Part shown: positions 16,602-25,103 of the stretch, one piece after another
How positions within the stretch are numbered: the stretch's first letter is position 1
Layout: each line of letters opens with the position of its first letter
DNA from: Asanoa ishikariensis
Lineage (GTDB): Bacteria > Actinomycetota > Actinomycetes > Mycobacteriales > Micromonosporaceae
Length of the DNA: 64,000 nt
Reading direction: 5' to 3'
NCBI RefSeq assembly: GCF_900107455.1
Contig: NZ_FNQB01000002.1
Span: 1,426,001-1,490,000, forward strand
The notes under the pieces: model-generated
Told to the model about the DNA's origin: nothing
The model's database searches: none
Seen by the model: only the letters and a program-made list of their open reading frames with translations
Made by a program: the position numbers and the translations under genes

Positions 16602-17243
16602 TCAGGAGCTGCAGGTGTTGAGCATCGTCTGCAGTGAGGACTTCTCGGTCGACTGCAGGCGTAGGCCCCAGTAGTACTTGCTGGCGATCCACATCTTCGC
16701 GTACGTGCAGCGGTAGGCGGTCCGCGACGGCTGCCAGGTCGACGGGTCCTGGTCGCCCTTGGACTGGTTGACGTTGTCGGTCACGGCGATGAGCTGCGGC
16801 CGGGACAGGTCGTTGGCGAACTGCTGGCGGCGGGCGGTGGTCCAGCTACTCGCACCGGAGCGCCACGCCTCGGAGAGCGGCACGACGTGGTCGATGTCGA
16901 CGTCCGCGGCGTTGGTCCAGGTGGCGCCGTCGTACGGGCTGTACCAGCTCCCCGAGGTGGCGGCGCAGGAGCTGTTGACCACGACGTTGCTGCCGTCTCG
17001 GCGGAGCACCGTCTCGCGGGTGTTGCAGGCGCCGGAGATGGTGATCCAGTGCGGGAACAGGTCCCGGGAGTAGCCGCTCGACGAACCTTCCGCGGCCACG
17101 GTAAGGGCGTTGAGCTGGGACTGGGCGCTGGCCTTCGACGGGATGCCGGGCGGGGTCGCGTTGGCCGGGGTGGCCGTCAGGGTGGCGACGGCGACCGCGG
17201 TCAGGATCGCCGCGGTCAGGGTGCGCCGGCGGGATCGGAACAT
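16602..17243 (-). CDS. Secreted HNH endonuclease (DUF1524-type)
   Basis: This 213-residue exported nuclease has a signal peptide (about 1-30, RTLTAAILTAVAVATLTATP then ANA) and a domain with the DIDHVVPLSEAWRSGA motif, where Asp-His-Val form the metal site of the His-Me finger. It also has RPQLIAVTDNVNQSKGDQDP with the NxxK of this family and WIASKYYW. GGAGG precedes the ATG. Four cysteines suggest extracellular disulfides. Likely role: degradation of extracellular DNA or RNA. Confidence 0.9.
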   Translation of the reverse strand: MFRSRRRTLTAAILTAVAVATLTATPANATPPGIPSKASAQSQLNALTVAAEGSSSGYSRDLFPHWITISGACNTRETVLRRDGSNVVVNSSCAATSGSWYSPYDGATWTNAADVDIDHVVPLSEAWRSGASSWTTARRQQFANDLSRPQLIAVTDNVNQSKGDQDPSTWQPSRTAYRCTYAKMWIASKYYWGLRLQSTEKSSLQTMLNTCSS

Positions 17244-17320
17244 GATGCCTCCAATGGGGGTACGGAGACATCGATAATCAACGATGACGGTGACCGTGTG
17301 ATAGAGGTGAGGTGAACCGA

Positions 17321-17812
17321 TCAACTCTTCCGGACGACCCGCTCGCCCTGGCCGGGCTTCCAGATCGTGATGGTCAGCTCGCCGTCGTCGATGGTGACCG
17401 ACGACGCACTGCTGAGCTCGGCGACATAGAACGGGTCGAACTCCTGGCCGCGCAGGTCGAAGCCGTTCTCCGCGAACAGCGCGTCGGCGAACCGCTGGTG
17501 TAGCGCCCGGTCCTGGTCGTTGCGGACCGCGCCGAACAGCTTGACGTCGCCGTCGCCGACGTGCGGGTCCGCTGTGGCCGTGTGCAGGCAGAAACGCCCG
17601 TCCCGGGCCAGGTCGGCGAACTTCGTGGTGTGCGGCATGCCGACCAGCAGCAGCCGGCCCTCGAAGACCCGCGGCTCGATCGGGCTGATCCGCGGCGAAC
17701 CGTCGGCCCGGACGGTGGCGAGCAGGCACAGGTTGCCGGTCGCGGCGTGCCGCCGCTGGAAGATCTCGGAGACGCGGGGCGCTTCCTCGACGAAATCCTG
17801 CCAGGTGGCCAT
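17321..17812 (-). CDS. Pyridoxamine 5'-phosphate oxidase-family protein
   Basis: The 163-residue split beta-barrel flavin/F420 protein has NLCLLATVRADGSPRISPIEP at about 26-46, LLLVGMPHTTKFADLARDGRFCLHT and a GDGDVKLFG strand. This matches the PPOX superfamily, in which actinobacterial members often bind F420, FMN or haem. Cofactor and substrate cannot be told from sequence. Upstream lies the secreted-protein gene; downstream about 78 bases separate it from the HNH gene. Confidence 0.85.
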   Translation of the reverse strand: MATWQDFVEEAPRVSEIFQRRHAATGNLCLLATVRADGSPRISPIEPRVFEGRLLLVGMPHTTKFADLARDGRFCLHTATADPHVGDGDVKLFGAVRNDQDRALHQRFADALFAENGFDLRGQEFDPFYVAELSSASSVTIDDGELTITIWKPGQGERVVRKS

Positions 17813-17868
17813 GACCGCACATCCTACGGTGGCCAGCCGGTTGCCGGCCGGCCACCGTGGAGTGACCG

Positions 17869-18900
17869 TCAGTCGACGGTGGGCGGTGCGGTCCGGGCTG
17901 CTTCCTTCAGGGCCGCGGCGGCATCGGCGTACGGGTTGTAGGTGTAGGCGCGGGACACGCCACCGGGGATCGTGAAGTACTCGGCGACGAGCTTCGCCGG
18001 GTCGCTGGCGAGCTCGCCCCGGCCGGGCAGGTCGTTGCCGTCGTCCCAGCCCCAGGGCGCGTTGGCCGAGTTGGCGGAGCAGCCCCAGGTGCCCGAGCCG
18101 CAGCCGCCGGAGGTGTCGCCGGCGAAGGTGCCGAGGCTGGCGAACAGGCTCGCGTTGGCCCGCTGCGCCCACAGGCCGCCGGCCGCGAAGATGTCGACCA
18201 CCTTGTAGCGGACGTCGCGGTCGTTGCCGCCCGCTGGCTCCTCCGCCACAGTGGACGGATAGTGGATGAGGCCGTCACAGTTGATGGCGTACTGCGGAAA
18301 CGCCTTGAGGCCGTGTCCCTGTGCCTCCTGAGCGGTCACGGGATGCGTGAACGCGTCGTGCGGTGAGGCCTGGAGCTGGAGCGTGCCGTCGACCGACTCG
18401 CGGCCGCTGGTCCAGGTGCTGCCCGCCGGCGTGTACGAGTAGAAGTCGCTGTGCGCGACGGTGACCGCGCCGCGCAGCACGCCGTAGGTCGAGCCGTCAC
18501 GTTCGATGGCGAGCAGCACGCCTTCGCCGTCGTTCTCGTGCTCCGTCTCGAAGAACGGGTGGTCGGTCCAGTCGCGGGGGTGGAAGAACAGGTAGGTGAG
18601 GTACCAGTGCGTGCTGGTCTCGACCACCGAGTAGTAGGCGTGTGCCGGCAAGGCCGCAGTGGCGGCCCGGTCCCAGTTGTCACGTCCGTCGAGGTTGCCG
18701 TCGAAGTCGATCGCCGTGAGGTAGTCGGACCGCCCGCCGAGCGCGTGGCTGCCGGTGGCGTCGACGTCCTGGTGGTGGATGGGCGCCCAGCGCAGCGCGA
18801 GCTCCGCCCGGCTGACCGCGGCGTGGGCCGGTGTGGCCAGCACGGTGGCGCCCAGTGCCAGTGCCGCGAGGGCGGCGAGGAACCTGTTCCTGACGAGCAT
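17869..18900 (-). CDS. Secreted protein of unknown function
   Basis: The 343-residue protein has a signal peptide (VRNRFLAALAALALGATVLA, cleavage at AHA-AV). The mature part has RWAPIHHQDVDATG, AIDFDGNLDGRDNW, YLTYLFFHPRDWTD, EHENDGEGVLLAIERDG, and a cysteine pair in GGCGSGTWGCS. The acidic/histidine-rich early strands and the HEND motif could bind metal. I know similar secreted actinobacterial proteins without assigned function. GGGAGC precedes the ATG. Confidence 0.7.
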   Translation of the reverse strand: MLVRNRFLAALAALALGATVLATPAHAAVSRAELALRWAPIHHQDVDATGSHALGGRSDYLTAIDFDGNLDGRDNWDRAATAALPAHAYYSVVETSTHWYLTYLFFHPRDWTDHPFFETEHENDGEGVLLAIERDGSTYGVLRGAVTVAHSDFYSYTPAGSTWTSGRESVDGTLQLQASPHDAFTHPVTAQEAQGHGLKAFPQYAINCDGLIHYPSTVAEEPAGGNDRDVRYKVVDIFAAGGLWAQRANASLFASLGTFAGDTSGGCGSGTWGCSANSANAPWGWDDGNDLPGRGELASDPAKLVAEYFTIPGGVSRAYTYNPYADAAAALKEAARTAPPTVD

Positions 18901-19076
18901 GTTGTTGCTCCCGCGTCCGAAGTGGTGGGTCCACCACGGATCCTGCTGGGCGCAGGCGTCCGGCCGGCGACATAAAGATAGACGATTCTCAACGTCCTTG
19001 CGACGCGGACCCGGCTCGCGCGAAGCGCGTTTGCGCGCGGGAGCAAACGGTCGTGCCCCCGACGAACGCGCGTGAC

Positions 19077-19130
19077 AAGGAAGGGCCCCTTGTTAACGCT
19101 TTCCGCATAGGAAGGGTCCCTTACTAACGC
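19077..19130. repeat. Two-unit intergenic palindromic repeat
   Basis: Two 23-bp units, 19077-19099 (AAGGAAGGGCCCCTTGTTAA then CGC) and 19108-19130 (TAGGAAGGGTCCCTTACTAA then CGC), are separated by CTTTCCGCA-like spacer. Each contains an imperfect palindrome around GGGCCC. Such units are, from memory, frequent in Micromonosporaceae intergenic DNA. Confidence 0.7.
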
Positions 19131-19140
19131 GGGCTCAGAT

Positions 19141-20499
19141 CTAGCGTCTGATTCTGCGTCGGAGTGAACGGGCACTGTCGTCGAGCTGCCGGCGAATGAC
19201 CGAGGGTGTGAAGCGGCGCAGTGGGCGGACCGGCTCGGGGCGGGGGCGGGTGATCGCGGGCGAGACCGACTCGGTGTCCGGGTCCAGGTCGTTGATCAAG
19301 CGGTCGATGTGGCCGACGAGTGCGCCGTTGACGCGCCAGATCGCCGGCTCGGTCTTGGCGTCCTCCTGGAGTTGGAACGTGGTCTCGTCGCGGAGGAAGC
19401 GGGCCCGTTGCAGCGCGTGCCGCAGCGGTTCCGGGCTCGGTGGTGCCGCGGTGACGTCTGAGGCGATCACGATCCCGAACGCGAAGATCGCGTCGGCGAT
19501 CGCGTCGAGCAGGCGTGACAGGCTGAGCGCCACCCACGGGCCGGGCGGGTGCGCGGCGGCCTCGCCGGAGCGGCGGTCGAGCAGCGCGCGGGCCAGGCCA
19601 CGCACGGAGATCGCCGAGAACTCCAGCGCGGTGAGGCCGGGGCGCATGGTGACCGGGATGTGCGCGGTGCGGGTGGCGCGCGGGTTGAGCCGCACGCTGT
19701 CCTCCGCCTGAGCCAGGGCGTCGCGGGCCTTGCTGATCAACGCTTCCACGCTGCGGGCACGGCGCAGCCCCTCGGCGGCCCGTTCGGCCGTCCAGTCGGA
19801 CTGCACCCAGCCCGCCATGTCCCGCAACTGTTTACCGATGTCGGCGGCGAGCGCGCCGATGGCGTTGCCCGCGGGCTGCACATAGACCCGCGGCAGGGCG
19901 ACACTCACCAGCACAGCGACGGCGGCCCCGACCAGGGTCTCGTAGACCCGTTCCATCCCGACGTTCGTGCTGCCCGCGACGGCGAGCACGAGCATCGCGG
20001 AGATCGGCACTTCCAAGGCGTGATCACCGAGCCGCAGCGCGTACGCGATGGTCATCGACGCGGCCACAGTGACGCCCAGGCTCCACCAGTGCAGGCCGAA
20101 CACGCTGGAGAGCACCACGGCAAGCAGTACGCCGGCGATCACACTGCCGATTCGCTCCCAACCGGAGCGAATGCTCTTGATCGGGGAGACCTGGACGACC
20201 AGGAGGGCAGTCAGCGCGGCGACGATCGGGGGCTCGGTGCCCGGGAGCCCTTCCGCCAGGGCGAACGCCAGGACCGTGGCGAGCACGACCTTGATCGTCC
20301 GGAGGCCTGGGACAGGCTCCTGCCCGCGGATCTTGGCCCACAGGCGGCGCTTGCGGGACGCGGTGGGCGCGATGTCCTCGGGCTCGGCCGGGGCCAGCAG
20401 GTCACCGGTGATCCGGACGCCTTCGGTCGCGATCCGGCGTGCCTTAGCCGTGGGTCGCGCGACCGCGCCCGAACGTCCGTGCCGCGAGCCCCTCGACAT
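19141..20499 (-). CDS. FUSC/aromatic-acid-exporter family membrane protein
   Basis: This 452-residue protein has an N-terminal basic cytoplasmic segment, about six membrane helices (about 70-215; e.g. TIKVVLATVLAFALAEGL, IGSVIAGVLLAVVLSSVFGL, AVAVLVSVALPRVYVQP) and a long helical cytoplasmic domain (about 220-400). The arrangement matches FUSC/DUF939-type proteins, related to ArAE efflux systems. Transport of an aromatic acid or other small anion is inferred. The C-terminus is strongly basic (RSLRRRIRR). Confidence 0.82.
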   Translation of the reverse strand: MSRGSRHGRSGAVARPTAKARRIATEGVRITGDLLAPAEPEDIAPTASRKRRLWAKIRGQEPVPGLRTIKVVLATVLAFALAEGLPGTEPPIVAALTALLVVQVSPIKSIRSGWERIGSVIAGVLLAVVLSSVFGLHWWSLGVTVAASMTIAYALRLGDHALEVPISAMLVLAVAGSTNVGMERVYETLVGAAVAVLVSVALPRVYVQPAGNAIGALAADIGKQLRDMAGWVQSDWTAERAAEGLRRARSVEALISKARDALAQAEDSVRLNPRATRTAHIPVTMRPGLTALEFSAISVRGLARALLDRRSGEAAAHPPGPWVALSLSRLLDAIADAIFAFGIVIASDVTAAPPSPEPLRHALQRARFLRDETTFQLQEDAKTEPAIWRVNGALVGHIDRLINDLDPDTESVSPAITRPRPEPVRPLRRFTPSVIRRQLDDSARSLRRRIRR

Positions 20500-20541
20500 A
20501 GCCCTCCCGACCAGCCGCTACAACTGATCGAGTTTACCGGC

Positions 20542-20583
20542 GGGGCCCCTCTCCCGCTCCGTGCCCGCGGGAGAGAGGCCCCT
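20542..20583. other. Large GC-rich inverted repeat in a divergent intergenic region
   Basis: GGGGCCCCTCTCCCG pairs with CGGGAGAGAGGCCCC around an about 10-base loop, with one unpaired base. It lies between the FUSC gene start and the L36 gene, where no transcript is expected to end, so it may be an mRNA leader structure or a repeat rather than a terminator. Confidence 0.5.
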
Positions 20584-20770
20584 GAGATGCGGACTGCCGG
20601 AGGCTCAGCCGCAGTGGTCCGGTGCTGTCCAACGGTACGGTCCGTGGCAGAGTGACGCAAGAAGCTTATCGATGCGTTGCAAGAACCGAACTGCACTTGC
20701 GTTCTGGAATGCGCGGGGTGGTCGTTGCGTTGCAGAAGCTGCACGTCAACGAACGGGAAGAAGGCTCCAA

Positions 20771-20893
20771 ATGAAGGTCCGAACCTCGCTACGCTCCCTG
20801 GCCCGCAAGCCCGGCGCGAAGATCGTCCGGCGACGCGGCCGGATCATGGTGCTCAACCGGAAGAACCCGCGTTTCAGCGGCCGTCAGGGCTGA
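20771..20893 (+). CDS. rpmJ: 50S ribosomal protein L36, zinc-free paralog
   Basis: This 40-residue protein ([20 protein letters not shown], then [19 protein letters not shown]) is the YkgO-type L36 that lacks the four zinc ligands of the standard protein. In other bacteria such paralogs replace the zinc-containing L36 under zinc limitation, usually under Zur control. I see no clear Zur box upstream; the repeated GCGTTGCA pattern at 20675-20740 is not a known operator. Its last 20 bases overlap the convergent methyltransferase gene. Confidence 0.93.
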   Translation: MKVRTSLRSLARKPGAKIVRRRGRIMVLNRKNPRFSGRQG

Positions 20894-21758
20894 TTTTCCT
20901 CCCCACGAACAACGTGCGCGGCGGGCGGCCCTCCGAGGTTTCCTCGGTGACCGCCTCCGCCACGAAACCTTTCTCCCGCAACAGCTTTAGCCACATTGCT
21001 GTCCTAAATAGACCCGTCTCGTGCGTCTCGTTGACCGCAGTGGTCCGGCCGTCGGTGTCGCGAAGCAGGAACGCGTACGCGGTCAGGGTCGTGGTGTCGT
21101 GCGGGTCGGGGTCGTAGGACCAACTCAGGTAGCGCGCACCGCGACCGTCGGGCGCGTCAATGCCGCCGTGGTCGGTCTCGGGCTCGAAGGTCTCTTTGGT
21201 CGCGTCCGGGACGAACAGGGCACGCCCACCGGGCTTCGTGTGTACGAACGCGGTCTCGATCGCCCTTCGTAGGTCGGCCTCGGTGGTCATGTACTCGATC
21301 GCGTCATGCACGAAGACGGCGTCGAACTGGTCATCGAGGCGCAGGGTGCGCATGTCGCCCTGAAGGTGCGGCAGCTCTGGGTTGATCTTCTTCGACTCGG
21401 CGAGCATCGCTGGCTCGAGGTCGACGAGCGTGAGGGCGAAGTGCGCCTTCAGGTGTACGGCGTTGTGTCCGCCGCCGCTGCCGAGCTCGAGGACGGTGGG
21501 ACGGGTGTTGTCGTCGCTAGGTCGGCGGTCGTTGCCGGCTTGGCGGGCGTCGCTGGGTCGGCCGTCGTCGCTCGCTTGGTGGTTGCCGCCGGCTCGGTGA
21601 TTGCCGCTAGCTTGGCCGTCGCCGCGGGCCTGGCGGCCGCCGCTGTCGCTGTCGCGGAGAAGCGTGGCCGCGAAGGCGGCCTCCTCGGCGTAGTCGGAGG
21701 CCGGCGAGATCAGCGGCCACCAAGGGGCCAGATCTTGGTAAAACCGATGCCCGCTCAC
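20874..21758 (-). CDS. Class I SAM-dependent methyltransferase with low-complexity insertion
   Basis: The 294-residue methyltransferase has motif [20 protein letters not shown], the acidic strand [17 protein letters not shown], and [21 protein letters not shown]. Before motif I there is an about 45-residue Gly/Asp/Gln/Arg/Ser-rich stretch (about 37-85, e.g. [20 protein letters not shown]) made of degenerate repeats. It looks like an expanded linker and is not part of the fold. Substrate unknown. Confidence 0.85.
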   Translation of the reverse strand: MSGHRFYQDLAPWWPLISPASDYAEEAAFAATLLRDSDSGGRQARGDGQASGNHRAGGNHQASDDGRPSDARQAGNDRRPSDDNTRPTVLELGSGGGHNAVHLKAHFALTLVDLEPAMLAESKKINPELPHLQGDMRTLRLDDQFDAVFVHDAIEYMTTEADLRRAIETAFVHTKPGGRALFVPDATKETFEPETDHGGIDAPDGRGARYLSWSYDPDPHDTTTLTAYAFLLRDTDGRTTAVNETHETGLFRTAMWLKLLREKGFVAEAVTEETSEGRPPRTLFVGRKISPDGR

Positions 21759-21907
21759 ACCCCAATTGTCGGCCCCGTGTCACCCCGTTTTTGGGGTGCC
21801 GGGTTTGTCCGGTTGGTCGCTTCGACGCGCCCGGGGTACCCCGAGTTGGCATGTGCCGGGAGGCTCGGCTAAAGTTCTCATCCGTCGCCAGAAATACCCA
21901 GCGACAT

Positions 21908-21980
21908 GCGGACGTAGCGCAGTTGGTAGCGCATCACCTTGCCAAGGTGAGGGTCGCGGGTTCGAGTCCCGTCGTCCGCT
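21908..21980 (+). tRNA. tRNA-Gly (anticodon GCC)
   Basis: The acceptor stem is GCGGACG/CGTCCGC with discriminator T. The anticodon loop TTGCCAA gives GCC, and the T-loop GGTTCGAGTCC is intact. CCA is not encoded. Confidence 0.95.
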
Positions 21981-22005
21981 CGGCACGTTGACGGAAGAAC
22001 ACCGC

Positions 22006-22076
22006 GGTGGAGTGGCCGAGAGGCGAGGCAACGGCCTGCAAAGCCGTCTACACGGGTTCAAATCCCGTCTCCACCT
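22006..22076 (+). tRNA. tRNA-Cys (anticodon GCA)
   Basis: The acceptor stem is GGTGGAG/CTCCACC with discriminator T. The anticodon loop CTGCAAA gives GCA, and the T-arm GGGTTCAAATCCC is intact. CCA not encoded. Confidence 0.95.
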
Positions 22077-22093
22077 CGCGAGATCAATAGCAC

Positions 22094-22168
22094 GGGCGAT
22101 TGGCGCAGTGGGAGCGCGCTTCCTTGACACGGAAGAGGTCACTGGTTCAAACCCAGTATCGCCCACCA
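22094..22168 (+). tRNA. tRNA-Val (anticodon GAC), AICE integration site
   Basis: The acceptor stem is GGGCGAT/ATCGCCC with discriminator A and encoded CCA. The anticodon loop TTGACAC gives GAC. From the anticodon loop to the 3' end the gene is duplicated at 38759-38805, so the tRNA remains whole after insertion of the element. Confidence 0.95.
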
Positions 22169-22169
22169 G
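22123..22169 (+). repeat. attL (47-bp core, inside tRNA-Val)
   Basis: The core begins CTTGACACGGAAGAGGTCAC and ends GTATCGCCCACCAG. It is identical to 38759-38805. It starts at the anticodon loop and runs past CCA, as usual for tRNA-targeting tyrosine recombinases. Confidence 0.93.
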
Positions 22170-22172
22170 CTC

Positions 22173-22204
22173 AGGGGCCACATCCATCGATGGATGTGGC
22201 CCCT
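22173..22204. terminator. 32-bp perfect palindrome between tRNA-Val and integrase
   Basis: The sequence is a perfect palindrome with 16-base arms (AGGGGCCACATCCATC and its complement) and no spacer. It lies between the tRNA 3' end and the end of the convergent integrase gene, so it can terminate transcription from both sides. Confidence 0.75.
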
Positions 22205-22232
22205 ATTGCTGTCTGCCCGTCTATCTGCGCGT

Positions 22233-23423
22233 CTATGTCCCCGAAACCGTCGCGTCGCCCGCGAAGATCCGATCCATGGCGACCGCGCCGTTGAGCAACA
22301 CCGGGCGCAGTTGGTGGCGGTAGACCGCCTCCGTTACCCGCGTTCCGGCATGTCCACACAGCTCCGCGATTTCCTCCAGGGACACCCCGTTGTCCGACAG
22401 CAGCGACACGAAGCTGTGCCGCAGCTCACGGGGAGTCCATGCCTTCGGGTCGATTCCTGCGGCCTTGACGACTCGCCGAAACCCACGCCGGACGTTGGCA
22501 GCGTCCAACTCGGTGCCGACGCGGGATGCGAAGACGAGCCCGGTCTCCTGCCACGCCGTCTCGGCTCGCTCCCGTGCCTCCTCTTGCGCCCGCTGGTGCT
22601 CGCGGAGCGCGGCCACGCCACGCAGCGGGAGCGCGAGCGTTCGGCGCGACTTCTTCGTCTTGGTGTCGCCATGCTCGCGCACCGAATGCCATACCTCGAT
22701 CGAGGGTGGCACGGGGTGATCGGCGTCCGGTCGACCGTCGAGGTCCACGTGATCCCAGATGAGCGCGCGGAGCTCCTCTGTACGTGCACCCACCACCAGC
22801 GAGATCACGATGTAGGCGTTGAGTGGCGTGCCCTCGGCCGCGTTGAGCACCGCCCGTGCTTGGTCGAAGGTAAGAGACTTCGACGGGCGCCCTGTCTGAC
22901 CCTTCGGCACGCCGCAGAGCGCGGCCACGTTGCGCTTGACTTTGTCCCGCGCCATCGCCCGATCGAGCGCCCGACTTAGGCACTCGTGTAACCGCTGCAC
23001 GGTGCTGGTGCTCAGAGTCGCGGCCTTCGTTGCAAGCCACTTGTCTACGTCTTCGGCGCTTAGTTCATGGCGCCTGTTGGGATCGCGGAGCTTGCGGGCG
23101 CCAAGGTCAGGGATGATGTGTCCGCGGCACAGGTAGCCGTACTTGTCGATCGTGCTCCTAGCCCTGCCGGGCAGGCCGTATGTGAGCCAGTCACTCATCG
23201 CGTCGGCCACGGTGTAGTGCTGCGGCGCTATCGCGAGTCCGTCTTCGTGGTCGCGCATGACCTCTTTGAGTTTGGCCTTCGCTTCGGTCTTCGTCTTCCC
23301 GCTTCCGCTGCGGTAGATGCGCTTGCCTGCGGGTGTGTAGCCGATCGTGACTTCGGCGATCCAGCGTTGTCGGGCTTCACTCCAGTACAGGGCACCGTCG
23401 CCCTTGCTGCGTCGCGCGGTCAT
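22233..23423 (-). CDS. int: Tyrosine recombinase (AICE integrase)
   Basis: The 396-residue enzyme has an arm-binding N-terminus (about 1-60), a core-binding SAM-like domain (about 65-170) and a catalytic domain (about 180-390). Predicted catalytic residues are Arg214 (GARTEEL), a Lys in the KTKKSRR beta-hairpin, Arg335-His336 in PRELRHSF (the position usually held by His in HxxR is Arg), His358 (CGHAG) and Tyr368 (TEAVYRH). It catalyses integration and excision at the tRNA-Val site 28 bases away from its stop. Its ATG overlaps the excisionase stop (TGATG). Confidence 0.95.
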   Translation of the reverse strand: MTARRSKGDGALYWSEARQRWIAEVTIGYTPAGKRIYRSGSGKTKTEAKAKLKEVMRDHEDGLAIAPQHYTVADAMSDWLTYGLPGRARSTIDKYGYLCRGHIIPDLGARKLRDPNRRHELSAEDVDKWLATKAATLSTSTVQRLHECLSRALDRAMARDKVKRNVAALCGVPKGQTGRPSKSLTFDQARAVLNAAEGTPLNAYIVISLVVGARTEELRALIWDHVDLDGRPDADHPVPPSIEVWHSVREHGDTKTKKSRRTLALPLRGVAALREHQRAQEEARERAETAWQETGLVFASRVGTELDAANVRRGFRRVVKAAGIDPKAWTPRELRHSFVSLLSDNGVSLEEIAELCGHAGTRVTEAVYRHQLRPVLLNGAVAMDRIFAGDATVSGT

Positions 23424-23617
23424 CAGGCGGCCTGCCCGATGCTCTCGTTCTCAAGCAGCGCCACGTATTCGGTGATCGCTCGTGCGGGGATGCGTCGGGC
23501 GGCGCCTTCCCGGACAGATCGAAGCCGTCCGCTGCGAAGGAGTTCGTAGATGACGGTGCGGCTGAGACTGAGGATCGCCGCCGCTTCCCGGACCGTGTAC
23601 AGGGCCTTGGTTGACAT
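23423..23617 (-). CDS. xis: Excisionase, MerR-like HTH
   Basis: This 64-residue protein has a winged helix: LYTVREAAAILSLSRTVIYE, LLRSGRLRSVREGAARRIPA, then a C-terminal helix. It matches AICE/phage excisionases. It is directly upstream of and overlapping the integrase gene and would bend att DNA to favour excision. Confidence 0.92.
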   Translation of the reverse strand: MSTKALYTVREAAAILSLSRTVIYELLRSGRLRSVREGAARRIPARAITEYVALLENESIGQAA

Positions 23618-23835
23618 CCTGAGTGCCTTCCTGAGCGTGTCCGTGTGATGTGGAGGGTCGGTCGTGCGAGTCGGTAGGTTGCGCTAGAGCGGCCCGCTGA
23701 GAGCGCCGTGGAGCCAAGATTTGGGGTGGGTGAGGGTAGGGCCATGGGCGAATGCGTCTCTGTGGCTCTCAGCGGGCCGCGGTGAAGGCGGTTTGATCGT
23801 TTGGTGCCCGTGGCGGGTCGCCGGTTGGCGGGGTA

Positions 23836-23915
23836 AGCCGTCCCAGCCGTCCCAGCCGTCCCCGTGCAGGTCAGCCCCGGGACGGCTTTTTGAGTGGGAC
23901 GGCTTAAGCCGTCCC
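23836..23915. repeat. Iteron-like module A (AGCCGTCCC repeats)
   Basis: Within 80 bp there are three head-to-tail copies of AGCCGTCCC (23836, 23845, 23854), inverted copies at 23879 and 23896, and a final direct copy at 23907. The last two form the perfect palindrome GGGACGGCTTAAGCCGTCCC. It overlaps the DUF3631 stop codon and continues into the intergenic space. Bases 23618-23835 contain no gene. Confidence 0.8.
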
Positions 23916-25103
23916 AGCGGCGTTTTCGGCGGGGGGCGGGGGCATCTCATCGAGGCCGGGCAGCTGCGGGCCGGGCACCGTCCGCAGGTGCCGTACCGGA
24001 GCGGTGTGCTCGGCGACGACCGCCGCGGGCGCGGGGCAGTACCGATGCCACGCGTCGGTGAAGTCGTCGCGTCGGTAACCCTTGGCCTGCCCGTGAGGTG
24101 GCCCGAACCGGATGTTCTGCGAGGTGATCCCGTACTCGCGGAGCAGGGTGCCAAGCCGCATCGCAGTCAAGCCGGTCCCGCCATAGTCAGCCCACGGCGC
24201 TTCAGGGTCGGCTTTGAGCCGCTCGATCAGCGCCGACGTCGGCAAAGCGGAGTGTTCGCCGAACGCGGCGCGGCAGTCGGTGAGCAGCTGGATGCGGTCG
24301 GATGAGGCACTGTCCCCGTCCCGCTCGGCGGTCAGCGTCTCCGCGGCGTGCCGGCCCCGATCGGGCCACTCGCCCCCGGCGAGGTCAGCCACGGCGATGA
24401 GCGGTTCCCACGTGTCCGCGGCCCGGTCCTCTAGCGGCATGTCCGGCTCAGCGCGTTCGAGCCGCGCCAGGTTCGCCCGTAGCCACAGATCAAGGCTGTC
24501 GGCGAGGTGCTTGAGGGCCGGTCCGTCGCGGCGCTGCCGGTATGGGGCCACGTTCTCCCCGGGTGCCCGGCGTCGCATCCGCACGATCACGGCCCGGTCC
24601 TCGATGGTGTCGGGCATGGCCCCGATCCCGGCGAGCGCGGCCATGGCGAAGGTGGGGATGCGTTCGAGTCGGTTGCGGGCGTGGTCCCACCGGATCGTGT
24701 ACCGGTTGCGTTGATGTCCGGCATTCAGGAGCCCGCGGAGGTCTTCGTTGCCCTCACCTGCTTTCGGCCCGAACACAGTGTCTGCCTCATCGAGCAGGAT
24801 CGTGGGCGGGTCGTCGGTGCCGATCGACCGATACACGGCCGCGGTGCTGGCATTGACGGTGATTAGCGGGTTGCGGCAAGTGGCTTCTACCACGTCGAGC
24901 AGCCGGGATTTGCCGCACCGCTTCTCGGGTGCGCGGATCACCAACCGCGGGGCGTACGCCCATGCGGGTACGGCGTGGGTGGCTGCGATCCACAGGGTGA
25001 CGGCGTCGGTGGCCTCGGGTGAGGGCAGCACGACGTATCGGGTCAGGGTGTCGTGGAGTTGGTCAAGGATGGTGGTGCCGTTCGGTGCGGTTGGTTCGGT
25101 CAT
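23904..25103 (-). CDS. DUF3631 ATPase/helicase-like replication protein
   Basis: The 399-residue protein contains an AAA-like P-loop (VIRAPEKRCGKSRLLDVVE, about 54-72), Walker B TILLDEADTVFGPK, and a DUF3631 domain in the middle and C-terminal half (DDFTDAWHRYC near the end). Such proteins follow prim-pol proteins in AICEs and prophages and are thought to unwind the origin. Its ATG overlaps the prim-pol stop (ATGA). The C-terminal tail is Pro/Ala-rich. It lies almost exactly between the two inverted repeat modules. Confidence 0.82.
   Translation of the reverse strand: MTEPTAPNGTTILDQLHDTLTRYVVLPSPEATDAVTLWIAATHAVPAWAYAPRLVIRAPEKRCGKSRLLDVVEATCRNPLITVNASTAAVYRSIGTDDPPTILLDEADTVFGPKAGEGNEDLRGLLNAGHQRNRYTIRWDHARNRLERIPTFAMAALAGIGAMPDTIEDRAVIVRMRRRAPGENVAPYRQRRDGPALKHLADSLDLWLRANLARLERAEPDMPLEDRAADTWEPLIAVADLAGGEWPDRGRHAAETLTAERDGDSASSDRIQLLTDCRAAFGEHSALPTSALIERLKADPEAPWADYGGTGLTAMRLGTLLREYGITSQNIRFGPPHGQAKGYRRDDFTDAWHRYCPAPAAVVAEHTAPVRHLRTVPGPQLPGLDEMPPPPAENAAGTA

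Noticed and set aside
16602-17243. HNH protein as a mobile-element or restriction nuclease
   Set aside because: A clear signal peptide and several cysteines point to a secreted nuclease.
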